A stretch of DNA of 28,045 bases from JAPLFM01 sp964650885 (GTDB taxonomy: Bacteria > Bacteroidota > Ignavibacteria > Kapaibacteriales > UBA2268). Shown piece by piece: positions 14,991 through 23,709 of this stretch. The stretch spans positions 1 through 28,045 of the forward strand of contig CAZYXG010000037.1 of assembly GCA_964650885.1 (NCBI GenBank), in the 5' to 3' direction. The translations under genes and the position numbers were made by a program. Position 1 is the stretch's first letter; each line of letters opens with the position of its first letter. A model generated the notes under the pieces. It was not told the origin of the DNA, made no database searches, and worked only from the letters and a program-made list of their open reading frames with translations.

Positions 14991-16598
14991 TTAAGCTTTT
15001 TCGCTTTGGTTAAGCTCTTTATTCACATCGGCAATTCTTTTATTTATATCTGCCACAATGTCTGTTCTTTCTTTCAGTCTAGCTTCTATGTTTGCAATGT
15101 TATCATGAATGTTTGCATTCATTGCGTCATCGCTGTCTAGTTTGCTTTTTTGCTTTTCAAGTGCCTGATTGTCCGCTGCAATCATTTCCGTCATTTTAGT
15201 CAATCTACTTTCCAAATTAGAAAGTACATTTTTCAATTTCTCTTTTTTGTCCACTTTTCTTTGTTCAGAAAAGCTGTTACGTTTTTCATCGAATGCTTCA
15301 AATGCTTTTCTCATTCTTGCAAAAAGTTCGTTTCGGCTTTCTCTTTTCAATCTGATGATTTTAATTTCGTCATTGATTGCAATCAAACCTTCTCTAATTT
15401 CACGGAAGTCATTTGAAAATTCAATGCTATCCATTGCTTCATTTAGTTTCAAGCTAAGGCGTTGGTAGTTTTCATTGTTTTCTGCTTCAAATTCAGCTTT
15501 ATCTTGCTCTAAATTGTTGTTAATTCCTTCAAACACAACTCTAATTGCACCATAAAGTTCATCTCTTTGAGATTTCAACAAAGTCAAATCTTTCAATAAT
15601 TTTTGAGCAGCTATAAATTTCTCTCTAATATCTTTTGGCGATGCACCTGATTTAGCAAATTCAAGTGCTTCTTCCACAGTCGTTTTTCCAGATGTGTATG
15701 CCGATTTATTTTCTTCATTGAATTGAGCTCTATCTTTGTCCTGTCTCTCGTTCAAATCATCAAAAGCTTTTCTAATTGCAGAGTAAAGTTCATCTCTTTT
15801 CTCTTTTTTCAATTTCAAATCTTTCAATTCGCCTTGCAAATCAATTAAGCTTTGGCGTGCATCTTTAAATCTTTCTGCGGTGTGGCTTGAAGCAATCACT
15901 AGCTCTACTCTTGGTTTGATAATCAAGTAGTTTTCAGAGCATTCCATTTCATAAGATTCTCTTTCAGCTGAAAGCTTTTCATTTAGGTCAGTAAAAGCGG
16001 TTTGAATTAGAGCAAAAAGTTCATCTTTTTTGTCTTTTTTAAGCATAATAGCTTTAAGCTCATTCTGTGCAGCTATCAAAACATCTTTTCCAGCTCTAAT
16101 TTCTGTGCTTTCTTTGGATTTGGCGATTGCTTCTTGAACTTTAGGTTCAATTATAGCAAAATTTGCATCAAATTCTTCATCTTGCTTTGCTTTAAGTTCG
16201 TCTTGTCTGCCTTTAAGCACATCGAAAGCTTCTTGCAAACGAGTAATTAAGCTATCTTTATCGGATTTATTTACAACGAAAAGTGCTAATATCTTCTCTT
16301 TCAAATCAACAATATTTTTTCTAATACCTTTTATGTCTTCGCCAGTTTTAGCTAATTCTTCAAGCTTAGTTACTTCTTCTTGATAAGTTACTAATTTTGC
16401 TTGTTGCTCTTCTGGAGTTTCTTCAGGAGCTTTTTCAACTACTTTTTCTTCTTTTTTTGGCAATGCTATCACATCGCCAACTTTAGGAGTATTTGCTTCG
16501 GGTGTTGCCGAAGTATTAGAATTGTTTGCCTCTGCTTGAGGAGTTTCAACACTTGGGTTTTCAACGTTTGGTGTTTCGTTTGGTTGTAAATTATCCAT
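14991..16598 (-). CDS. Helical repeat protein with five 77-residue units, DUF349-like
   Basis: The 535-residue protein has three parts. Residues 1-75 are a low-complexity Pro/Glu/Asn region (ETPNVENPSVETPQAEANN). Residues ~80-460 are five repeats whose motif (R/K)(D/N)EL(F/Y)..(I/M)R.AF..(L/F)(N/D)E recurs with the aligned Asp/Asn at 115, 192, 269, 346 and 423, a spacing of exactly 77 each time. Residues ~450-535 are a coiled coil (LESRLTKMTEMIAADNQALE). Repeat length and pattern recall DUF349, but the aromatic normally written as Trp is Leu or Tyr here, so this is a tentative match. No signal peptide or membrane segment is present; it is probably cytoplasmic. AGGT lies 8 nt before the ATG. 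It follows ftsH by 62 nt and ends at a shared terminator, so co-transcription is likely. Confidence 0.85.
   Translation of the reverse strand: MDNLQPNETPNVENPSVETPQAEANNSNTSATPEANTPKVGDVIALPKKEEKVVEKAPEETPEEQQAKLVTYQEEVTKLEELAKTGEDIKGIRKNIVDLKEKILALFVVNKSDKDSLITRLQEAFDVLKGRQDELKAKQDEEFDANFAIIEPKVQEAIAKSKESTEIRAGKDVLIAAQNELKAIMLKKDKKDELFALIQTAFTDLNEKLSAERESYEMECSENYLIIKPRVELVIASSHTAERFKDARQSLIDLQGELKDLKLKKEKRDELYSAIRKAFDDLNERQDKDRAQFNEENKSAYTSGKTTVEEALEFAKSGASPKDIREKFIAAQKLLKDLTLLKSQRDELYGAIRVVFEGINNNLEQDKAEFEAENNENYQRLSLKLNEAMDSIEFSNDFREIREGLIAINDEIKIIRLKRESRNELFARMRKAFEAFDEKRNSFSEQRKVDKKEKLKNVLSNLESRLTKMTEMIAADNQALEKQKSKLDSDDAMNANIHDNIANIEARLKERTDIVADINKRIADVNKELNQSEKA
15210..16361 (-). repeat. 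Five diverged 231-nt (77-codon) repeats
   Basis: The repeat is visible at protein level, where anchor residues recur every 77 positions without insertion or deletion. At DNA level the units have diverged and no long identical stretch is obvious. This indicates old duplications under constraint on unit length rather than recent slippage. Confidence 0.85.
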
Positions 16599-16660
16599 TA
16601 TAGATACCTGTAAGTAAGTTAAGTTATTATTTCACTATTTAATTATTTTGTCTGTTCTGT

Positions 16661-18691
16661 TCAGACAGAAGCATTTCCAATTTCTTCTTTTCCTGCAATG
16701 TCTTCCACTTTAAGTGAACGCAATGCAGCCATAGTCTTAGCATTAATAGCAGGCAATTCTTCGCCACGCATAATCATATCTATTTCTTCGCCATCTATAA
16801 TTTCTCTTTCAAGCAATATTTTAGAAGTCAAGTGAAGCAAATCAATGTTGTCCGTCAGAATTTGTTCTGCTTTGCTTGAGCAATCGTGAATAATTCTTTG
16901 TACTTCATCATCAATAAGTTCTTGAGTTTTTTCTGAAAATTCACGAGACGAACCAAAGTCACGACCCATAAATACTTCTTCACGGCTAGTAGAATAGTTA
17001 ATTGGTCCTAGCTTATCACTCATTCCCCAATCGCAAACCATTTTTCGAGCCATTGAAGTTGCTCTTTCAATATCGTTTGAAGCACCAGTAGAATATATAT
17101 TAAAAATAATTTTCTCAGCTATTCTTCCACCCATTAACATTACAATTTTAGCTTCAATATAATCTCTGCTCCATGAGTGAAATTCTTCATTTGGCAATGA
17201 AGATGTTACTCCCAAAGCTCTTCCACGAGGAATGATAGTAACTTTATGAACTGGGTCTGAACCTGGAAGTAATTTGCCAATTAAAGCGTGTCCCATTTCA
17301 TGGTAAGAAGTCATTTCTTTCTCTTTTGGAGAGATAACCATACTCTTTCTTTCCACACCCATTAGCACTTTATCTTTTGCATTTTCAAAGTCATACATAG
17401 TAACTTTATCGCTATTTCTACGAGCAGCAAACAAACATGCTTCATTAACAACGTTTGCTATATCCGCACCACTTAGCCCAGGAGTGCCTCTAGCTAATAT
17501 TTCCAAATTCACATCTTCGCCTAATGGCACTTTGCTAGTGTGTACTTTGAAAATTCCTTCTCTTCCTTTCACATCTGGTCTGTCAACTACCACTTGTCTA
17601 TCGAATCGACCAGGTCTCATTAGTGCAGGGTCTAAAACGTCAGGTCTATTAGTAGCTGCAATTATTATCACACCACTATTTTGCTCAAATCCATCCATTT
17701 CAACTAACAACTGATTAAGAGTTTGTTCTCTTTCATCGTTACCGCCACCCATACCAGCACCACGCTGTCTTCCAACTGCATCTATTTCGTCGATAAAGAT
17801 AATGCAAGGACTATTTTTCTTAGCTTGCTCGAACAAATCTCTTACACGTGATGCTCCAACTCCAACAAACATTTCAACGAAATCAGCACCCGACATAGAG
17901 AAGAATGGCACTTCTGCCTCTCCTGCCACAGCACGAGCTAATAAAGTTTTACCAGTACCTGGAGGGCCCAAAAGTAATACACCACGTGGAATCTTGCCAC
18001 CAAGTTTTCTAAACTTGCCTGGCTCTTTCAAAAATTCAATTACTTCTTGCAATTCATATTTCGCTTCATCTGCACCAGCCACATCATCGAAAGTAACTTT
18101 TTGGTTGCTTTCGTTCATTAGTTTAATGCGAGCTTTGCCAAAAGAAAATATACCTTTTTGTCCACCAGCTCCGCCGCCATTTTGCATTCTGCGAAAGACG
18201 AACATAATTATTCCGAACAAAAGAATAATTGGTAAAAATCCAAGAATTGTACCCCATAATAGGTTATCGCTTTCTTCGTATTTTATTGATATTCCTTTTG
18301 CTTCCCAAGATTTTTCTGTTTCGCCATCAAGTACACCCAATCTAGTTGTAAATGCATTAATCTCTCTTTCTTTGCCATCGTTTCCTTTTATAATATAAGG
18401 ATTACGAAGTTTGGCTTTAAGCTCAATTGTCCCAGTTTGCGATTTCAAAATCACTGCACTTTTGATTTGATCTTTATCCAACAACTCTTTATACTGTGAG
18501 AAGTTTAACTGTGTATCCGTTGATTGATCTTTATTATACAACATCACCATAAAGAAAACACCGATACCTATAAAAAGCCACATCATTATGTTTTTAGCAA
18601 ATCTATTTTGTGGATTGTTGTAATCTCCAAAAGGATTAGTTGGCTTTTTTGGGTCTGTTTTCTTAGGTTCGTCTGTTTGATTTTCGCTCAT
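16661..18691 (-). CDS. ftsH: ATP-dependent zinc metalloprotease FtsH
   Basis: FtsH is a membrane-anchored AAA+ protease that degrades misfolded membrane proteins and short-lived regulators. The 676 residues show a charged N-terminus, a first membrane segment at ~36-51, a periplasmic domain and a second membrane segment at ~146-166. The AAA domain carries Walker A GPPGTGKT at 242-249, Walker B IIFIDEID at 297-304 and the second region of homology NRPDVLDPALMRPGRFDR at 348-365. The protease domain carries the zinc motif HEMGH at 464-468 and a downstream Asp (GASNDIERAT, Asp540) that normally supplies the third ligand. GGAG lies 5 nt before the ATG. The gene sits 59 nt after tilS; tilS-ftsH neighbourhoods are known in other bacteria. 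All key residues are present. Confidence 0.99.
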   Translation of the reverse strand: MSENQTDEPKKTDPKKPTNPFGDYNNPQNRFAKNIMMWLFIGIGVFFMVMLYNKDQSTDTQLNFSQYKELLDKDQIKSAVILKSQTGTIELKAKLRNPYIIKGNDGKEREINAFTTRLGVLDGETEKSWEAKGISIKYEESDNLLWGTILGFLPIILLFGIIMFVFRRMQNGGGAGGQKGIFSFGKARIKLMNESNQKVTFDDVAGADEAKYELQEVIEFLKEPGKFRKLGGKIPRGVLLLGPPGTGKTLLARAVAGEAEVPFFSMSGADFVEMFVGVGASRVRDLFEQAKKNSPCIIFIDEIDAVGRQRGAGMGGGNDEREQTLNQLLVEMDGFEQNSGVIIIAATNRPDVLDPALMRPGRFDRQVVVDRPDVKGREGIFKVHTSKVPLGEDVNLEILARGTPGLSGADIANVVNEACLFAARRNSDKVTMYDFENAKDKVLMGVERKSMVISPKEKEMTSYHEMGHALIGKLLPGSDPVHKVTIIPRGRALGVTSSLPNEEFHSWSRDYIEAKIVMLMGGRIAEKIIFNIYSTGASNDIERATSMARKMVCDWGMSDKLGPINYSTSREEVFMGRDFGSSREFSEKTQELIDDEVQRIIHDCSSKAEQILTDNIDLLHLTSKILLEREIIDGEEIDMIMRGEELPAINAKTMAALRSLKVEDIAGKEEIGNASV

Positions 18692-18750
18692 TATTTCTCC
18701 GATTTTGGCTTTATCGCCTAAAATATTTTATAAATAGACGACATAGTTTG

Positions 18751-21432
18751 TTAATCATTATTTTGATTAGCCAATTCAATAAATTCAACTTTCAATATCT
18801 CTGTTGAATCATCAGTAATTTTGTACTTCTCAGCTATTCTATTTCCCACAACCCACATAATGTCAACTCCATCGGTAAGCACTAAGGACTTGTCTTTATC
18901 GAATTGATTTATTTTGTTATTAATGAAATAGTCACTTAATTTTACGTTACCTTGCATTCCCAAAGGCTGGAAAGTATCGCCGTTTGTCCACTTTCTAATA
19001 TTCAAAAGAATAGGCATAAATTCAGAGTCGAAATATTCGACGTTTTTATTCTCGCCTAATCTGATTTCTTCAGTATCTACAATAGAAAATTTTAATACGA
19101 AATTGCTAAATTTATGTTCGCCTTCTCGTATAATTCTTTTATTGACTGTTTCAGAAAGTTTTGCTTTTTTAAGAATTAAATAATCTCTGTCTCTTAAAAC
19201 TTTCATACCATCGGCAATAGTTATTGTAGTTCCAATTTCTTTGCTTGGCAAATTCAACACTTGATCTATATAATTCATAGACATTGACTGCATTTTCAAA
19301 TGCTTTTGCAATGACATAAGGAATATTTCACCCTGAATAAAACTATTATAGCTTTGCAGTGAGCCAATGTGTAGCTTCATAACGCCAGTTGTAGTGTTGT
19401 ATTCGGCTACTTTATCTATATAATCCTTAACTCTATCGCCAATGAATTTATCGGCATTGTGAATTAAGCGAGTTGCACGAGTAATCGCTTGAATTGCCGC
19501 AGGGTTAAATTCTTTTTCAATAAAAGGAATCAACTCATTGCGAACTTTATTGCGAGTATAAATACTTTCAGCATTGCTTTCGTCCTCTCTCCAGCTAAGG
19601 TTTCTATTTTCAGCATATTCTTTAATCTGCTTTTTAGTCATTAACTGTATTGGGCGGATTAAGTAAGCATTTTTTGTAATGTTTCTTTTTGCTGGAATTC
19701 CAGAAAGTCCTGTCAAGCCAGTCCCACGGAATAAATTGATAAAGAATGTTTCAACACTATCGTCGGCATTATGAGCCAAAGCAAGGAAATCAAATTTTTC
19801 ATTTGTTAACACTTTCTCAAAGAACTTATATCTAAGCAAACGTGCTGATTGCTCAATAGAAAGTTGGTTTTTGTCGGCATAGCTTTTCACATTGCCACTA
19901 GTCCAGAAGCAACGGAAACCATAACGCTCTGCTAATGTTTTAACAAATTTAGCATCTTGCTCTGAGTTGCTTCCACGAAGCTCATGATCGAAATGAGCAA
20001 TGGCAATTTTAATTCTATAATTTTGAGCAACGTTTGCAAGCAAATCAAGTAAAACAATTGAATCTACTCCGCCGCTTACGCCCACCAAAACACGAGCTTC
20101 TTTTTCAACATGCAAACTATGAATTAAAGTATTTGTAATAGTTTCAAAGTAGTTTTTGTATTTAAGTTCTTGCATCTCTTCTCTTCTCAAAAGCACCATA
20201 CGGTTAACTGGTGGGAAGTTTTTAAGGTCAAGATCTTTTTCTTGGTTTAACTTATTTTTGTTCTGCTGGAATAATGCTTTTTGTTTATTCTCACGTTGAA
20301 CTTGGTTTTGTTTGTTTTTATTTTCAATTTTTTCAATTCGCTCTTCGTTTGTCAAGCGTTCTGCTTGTTTATTTGGAGCTGGTTCAGTTTGTGCGATTTC
20401 AGTATTTTGCTCTGGTTTTGCAGCATCATCTTTGGGTTGAAACTCACCTTTGTGTTTAGGATTATTCTTGTTGAATTTATTATTTGGTTTATTTCTATTC
20501 TCAAGTTGAGGTCTTTCATTTTCTTGAGCTTCAGCCTGTGGCTCTGGAACTATGGCTTCTTGCTCTGACTCAATAGATTGAATATTTTTATTTTTATTGA
20601 AAGCTGGCTTGTCATTCTTTTTATTGAATGGTTTTTGATTTTGCAAAGGCATTTGTGCCGAAGCAACTAATTCATTGTTTTGCAATGATTTATTAGCAGT
20701 TTCGACTGTCTCCGATGGAGCAACATTGCCTTGTGGCAAATTCGCTTGCAATTTCAACTCTTGCTGTTTCAGCTTTTTCTTCATACGGCGATTTCTATTG
20801 CGTTCAGTGTTAGCACCCAATGGTTGCACACTCGCAGTAGATGTATCTTCTGTATTTTCAGTTTGGGCTTTAATTTCAACTTTTGCTTTTGGCTCTTGCT
20901 CTAATTTCCCTTCAACTTTATTTTCAATTTCATTTCTTCTGTTTTCTTGAAATTGCTTTCCTTGTTTGGCAGGGAAAGGTTTCTTTTTGAAAGGTGGCTT
21001 TGTTGTTTTTGGATCTTGTGCAATTTCTTTTGCAACTGGCAATGTTTCAACTTTTTCTACTTTCTCTTTTGCTTTTGCAACTGAAAGAGGTTTAGTTTTT
21101 ACTTCTTTTGCTGGTTTTTCAACTTTTGCATTTCTAGCATTCAATGGCTTTTTAACAATATTTTCTTTCACTGATTTTTCAGGGAGTTTCTTATTGCCAA
21201 TATTATCATCAACAGGAAGTTTATTGTTGTTATTTACATTGTCCGAAGGCAATATTAACTTTTTCTTAGCAGTAGAGCGAGAATTGATTGGTTTTTTAGT
21301 AATCGAAGTGGCAATAATATTTTCTAATATATTGCTTTCATTCGAGATTTCTATTTTGCTATTAATATTTTTCTTAATTCTGTTTGTGCGATTGTTGTCT
21401 TTGTCAATATTATTATTTGGATTTTGTTTCAA
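18751..21432 (-). CDS. tilS: tRNA(Ile)-lysidine synthetase with a long N-terminal extension
   Basis: TilS ligates lysine to C34 of the CAU-anticodon tRNA(Ile), making it read AUA; it acts in the cytoplasm. The catalytic part occupies about residues 425-893. The PP-loop SGGVDS is at 453-458, and HNADDSVETFFINLFRGTG is near 554-572. The C-terminal substrate domain shows NGDTFQPLGMQGNVKLSDYF. The usual family length is about 430-480, but this frame has ~405 extra residues rich in Asn, Lys, Gln, Pro and Glu. The start is TTG, because no ATG occurs in the first 216 codons and a GGAG lies 7 nt upstream of the TTG. An ATG at residue 412 would give a normal-length TilS. The extension is open without stops, and its Lys/Arg/Asn character suits RNA binding, but that is inference. 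ftsH follows 59 nt later. Confidence 0.93.
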   Translation of the reverse strand: MKQNPNNNIDKDNNRTNRIKKNINSKIEISNESNILENIIATSITKKPINSRSTAKKKLILPSDNVNNNNKLPVDDNIGNKKLPEKSVKENIVKKPLNARNAKVEKPAKEVKTKPLSVAKAKEKVEKVETLPVAKEIAQDPKTTKPPFKKKPFPAKQGKQFQENRRNEIENKVEGKLEQEPKAKVEIKAQTENTEDTSTASVQPLGANTERNRNRRMKKKLKQQELKLQANLPQGNVAPSETVETANKSLQNNELVASAQMPLQNQKPFNKKNDKPAFNKNKNIQSIESEQEAIVPEPQAEAQENERPQLENRNKPNNKFNKNNPKHKGEFQPKDDAAKPEQNTEIAQTEPAPNKQAERLTNEERIEKIENKNKQNQVQRENKQKALFQQNKNKLNQEKDLDLKNFPPVNRMVLLRREEMQELKYKNYFETITNTLIHSLHVEKEARVLVGVSGGVDSIVLLDLLANVAQNYRIKIAIAHFDHELRGSNSEQDAKFVKTLAERYGFRCFWTSGNVKSYADKNQLSIEQSARLLRYKFFEKVLTNEKFDFLALAHNADDSVETFFINLFRGTGLTGLSGIPAKRNITKNAYLIRPIQLMTKKQIKEYAENRNLSWREDESNAESIYTRNKVRNELIPFIEKEFNPAAIQAITRATRLIHNADKFIGDRVKDYIDKVAEYNTTTGVMKLHIGSLQSYNSFIQGEIFLMSLQKHLKMQSMSMNYIDQVLNLPSKEIGTTITIADGMKVLRDRDYLILKKAKLSETVNKRIIREGEHKFSNFVLKFSIVDTEEIRLGENKNVEYFDSEFMPILLNIRKWTNGDTFQPLGMQGNVKLSDYFINNKINQFDKDKSLVLTDGVDIMWVVGNRIAEKYKITDDSTEILKVEFIELANQNND

Positions 21433-21439
21433 GTTAAGT

Positions 21440-21443
21440 CTCC
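21440..21443 (-). promoter_or_regulatory. Shine-Dalgarno GGAG supporting a TTG start for tilS
   Basis: On the minus strand GGAG ends 7 nt before the TTG at 21432, an ideal distance. Since no ATG exists in the first 216 codons of the frame, this site is the main evidence that the long extension is translated. ftsH in the same window has the same GGAG. Confidence 0.6.
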
Positions 21444-21506
21444 GAACTTTTGCTTAAGTAACGTTTCTAAAGACTTGCAAATTAAGCATTTTATCAATGC
21501 AATTTG

Positions 21507-21908
21507 CTATATTTTTGCATCTAAAATCACTCCACGGTAATTTTCTGTAAATTCCATGCCTTCCAAACGACTATCATATCTTGGAATTATACTCGATGAT
21601 TTCACGTATTTGTTTGGATTACTTAAACTTGAGACGATTGACATATTTTTCAAACTAAATCGCACATTGGGATTACTTAAACTTTTAGATTCTGTATTGA
21701 TATCATTTTCTATTTGCTGATAGGCTGCAATTTTACTAGAAATAAAGTTATCTTTTACTTCTTCTCGTTTTATAATTGGCTGCTTTTCCCTAACTGTGTT
21801 TTGGGCAATTTCTGTTCTTTCAACTAAATCTTTCCTATATCTTTCAATATCGGAATTAAGTTCTGCTATAATTTGATTTGCAGCTTGTACTTTTGTAGTG
21901 GTTTTCAT
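21507..21908 (-). CDS. Small unknown protein
   Basis: I do not recognise this 133-residue protein. The chosen start is the ATG at 21908 (MKTTTKVQAANQIIAELN), with AAAAGG just upstream. The open frame extends 14 codons further, but those residues are atypical and lack a ribosome-binding site. The first ~75 residues are charged and likely helical (IIAELNSDIERYRKDLVERT; KIAAYQQIENDINTES). The remainder is Ser/Asn-rich (SSLSNPNKYVKSSSIIPRYD). Neither signal peptide nor membrane segment is seen. It lies 74 nt upstream of tilS on the same strand and may share its transcript. Confidence 0.7.
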   Translation of the reverse strand: MKTTTKVQAANQIIAELNSDIERYRKDLVERTEIAQNTVREKQPIIKREEVKDNFISSKIAAYQQIENDINTESKSLSNPNVRFSLKNMSIVSSLSNPNKYVKSSSIIPRYDSRLEGMEFTENYRGVILDAKI

Positions 21909-21930
21909 ACAATACCTTTTGTTAACTATA

Positions 21931-21938
21931 CAAATATA
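21931..21938 (-). promoter_or_regulatory. Candidate Bacteroidota-type -7 element
   Basis: TATATTTG on the minus strand matches the TAnnTTTG consensus exactly. It lies 22 nt before the ATG at 21908, within a 134-nt gap after the rluA-like gene. A clear TTG at the -33 position is missing, so this rests on the -7 element and gap position only. Confidence 0.3.
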
Positions 21939-22042
21939 TAGCTTACTCAAGTACTTAAGTTTCCGTATATCTACTGAATATAAAGTCTATTTTTTAACAC
22001 TTATTCTCTATTTATCAATAGCTTATTAACTATTTCGGTGCT

Positions 22043-22807
22043 TTATTTCAAGAAGTATGTTTTTAGAGGTGAGTATTTTTGTAACACTGTTACTACTGCC
22101 TTATAATCTTTTGGGAATTCGGCATTATATTCTACTTGTTCTTTACTTACTGGGTGAGTAAAACCAAGAATATAGGCGTGCATTGAAAGTCGGCTTAATA
22201 ATGGAATTTCTTCGGTACGTTTTTTTAAATTGAATCTCTTTTTAATTGAAGAAACCAAGAAAGAATCTCTTGCTCCATACATTTCATCTACCAAAAGTGG
22301 ATGCCCAATTGATGCCACGTGTACACGCAACTGGTGGTGGCGACCTGTGACTAATTCACATTCTACTAAAGTTGAATTTCTAAATCGTTCTATTACTTTC
22401 AATCGAGTTAATGATTTTTTTCCTCTAGCTGAAGGAATTGACATACCTTTTTTAGATGGATGGACATCAATAGGAATATCAATATCTATTTCATCTTTTT
22501 GAACAATACCTTCCAAAATAGCGGAATATATCTTCTTTACTGTTTGCTCTTGAAACTGTGTGTTCAAATCTCGGTGAGCATCAGCATTCTTAGCAAAAAC
22601 CATTGCCCCACTTGTATCTCTATCCAACCTATGAACTACGAATATCTTCTCGCCATATTTCTCCTTCATGCTTGTATAAAGGTTTGGCAAAAGTGCATTG
22701 TATCTATCTGGAATAGTTAATATTCCTGCTGATTTATTGATTACTAGAATATCGTCATCTTCAAAGATAACTTTGTATAATACTTTGGGAGCTTTTTGTT
22801 CTATCAT
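22043..22807 (-). CDS. RluA-family RNA pseudouridine synthase
   Basis: The enzyme isomerises selected uridines to pseudouridine in rRNA or tRNA. The 254 residues include the catalytic signature HRLDRDTSG at 59-67, whose first Asp (62) is the nucleophile. Further family segments are the LVINKSAGILT opening near 21-31 and the VECELVTGRHHQLRVHVASIGHPLLVD region. There is no N-terminal S4 RNA-binding domain, so it is a short RluA-type member. Which position it modifies cannot be told from the sequence. It starts 20 nt after folD and is last in the unit. No convincing terminator hairpin follows. Confidence 0.93.
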   Translation of the reverse strand: MIEQKAPKVLYKVIFEDDDILVINKSAGILTIPDRYNALLPNLYTSMKEKYGEKIFVVHRLDRDTSGAMVFAKNADAHRDLNTQFQEQTVKKIYSAILEGIVQKDEIDIDIPIDVHPSKKGMSIPSARGKKSLTRLKVIERFRNSTLVECELVTGRHHQLRVHVASIGHPLLVDEMYGARDSFLVSSIKKRFNLKKRTEEIPLLSRLSMHAYILGFTHPVSKEQVEYNAEFPKDYKAVVTVLQKYSPLKTYFLK

Positions 22808-22827
22808 AATGGTATCACTTGGCGAAA

Positions 22828-23709
22828 TTAAAGTCCAAGTCTCTTTTTGTAAGAAATAAATGAGTTTTGCATAAGCATTGCAATTGTTAATGGTCCAACT
22901 CCACCAGGTACTGGAGTAATTGCAGCAACTTTATTTTGAACACTATCGAAATCAACATCGCCAACTAATCGGAATCCACTTTTTTTACTTGCATCTTCTA
23001 TTCGATTTATGCCAACATCGATAATGACGGCATTTGGATTGAAATAGTCTGCTGTTAGCTTCATTGGGCTACCAATTGCTGCTATCACAATATCAGCTTG
23101 CTTAGTGAAGTGTTTCAAATCTTTTGTGCCTGTGTGGCAAATAGTTACAGTAGCATTTGCAATGTTTTTCTGATAAAGTAGATTTGCAATTGGCTTGCCA
23201 ACTATGTTGCTTCTGCCAACTACGACCACGTGCTTGCCAGAAGTTTCAATTTTGTAATGTTCTATTAGTTTCAGAATTCCAAAAGGAGTGCATGGCAAAA
23301 ATCCATCTAATCCAATCATTAATCTGCCCGCTGAGATTGGGTGGAAACCATCTACATCTTTATCTGGGTCAATGGCTTCAATTACTTTATTCTCATTGAT
23401 ATGTTTAGGCAATGGCAATTGAACTAAAATTCCATCAATTGTTTGGTCACTATTCCAAATTTGTACTTGTGCCAAAACTTCAAGCTCGCTTACTGAAGAA
23501 TCCATTCTTAGAATGATAGATTCAAATCCAATTTCGGAGCAAGATTTAGCTTTCGAAGTAACATAAGTTTCCGATGCAGCATCACTACCTACTATCATCA
23601 AAGCCAATATCGGCTTGCGATTTCCCGAAGAAGTGAAGTTTGCTAAATCTTCTTGAATTTTGTCTTTTATATTTTGGGCAAGAGTCTTGCCTTCTAGTAT
23701 TTGTGTCAT
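22828..23709 (-). CDS. folD: Bifunctional methylenetetrahydrofolate dehydrogenase/cyclohydrolase
   Basis: FolD interconverts 5,10-methylene-, methenyl- and 10-formyl-tetrahydrofolate in the cytoplasm, feeding purine and formyl-methionine synthesis. The 293 residues are normal length. The catalytic Tyr-Lys pair is in TYVTSKAK (Tyr49, Lys53). Family blocks are DGILVQLPLP at 92-101, DKDVDGFHP near 116-124, the nucleotide-binding GRSNIVGKP at 165-173 and PVPGGVGPLT near the C-terminus. Its ATG directly follows the TAA of the upstream DUF6588-like gene with zero spacing, so it probably relies on ribosomes finishing that gene. All key residues are intact. Confidence 0.98.
   Translation of the reverse strand: MTQILEGKTLAQNIKDKIQEDLANFTSSGNRKPILALMIVGSDAASETYVTSKAKSCSEIGFESIILRMDSSVSELEVLAQVQIWNSDQTIDGILVQLPLPKHINENKVIEAIDPDKDVDGFHPISAGRLMIGLDGFLPCTPFGILKLIEHYKIETSGKHVVVVGRSNIVGKPIANLLYQKNIANATVTICHTGTKDLKHFTKQADIVIAAIGSPMKLTADYFNPNAVIIDVGINRIEDASKKSGFRLVGDVDFDSVQNKVAAITPVPGGVGPLTIAMLMQNSFISYKKRLGL

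Noticed and set aside
16650..16668. Hairpin TGTCTG/CAGACA at the end of ftsH as a terminator
   Set aside because: The stem is only 6 bp, overlaps the stop codon and is followed by A-rich rather than T-rich sequence on the minus strand.
17802..18398. Plus-strand 198-codon open frame opposite ftsH
   Set aside because: It is the antisense shadow of a highly conserved gene and its translation shows no domain or signal.
20966..21457. Plus-strand hydrophobic open frame of 163 codons
   Set aside because: It lies antisense to the low-complexity TilS extension; Phe/Ser/Leu-rich content is the expected complement of Lys/Asn/Glu-rich codons.
21990..22042. Terminator after the RluA-like gene
   Set aside because: Only a 5-bp AT stem (AATAG/CTATT) without a T-run is visible.
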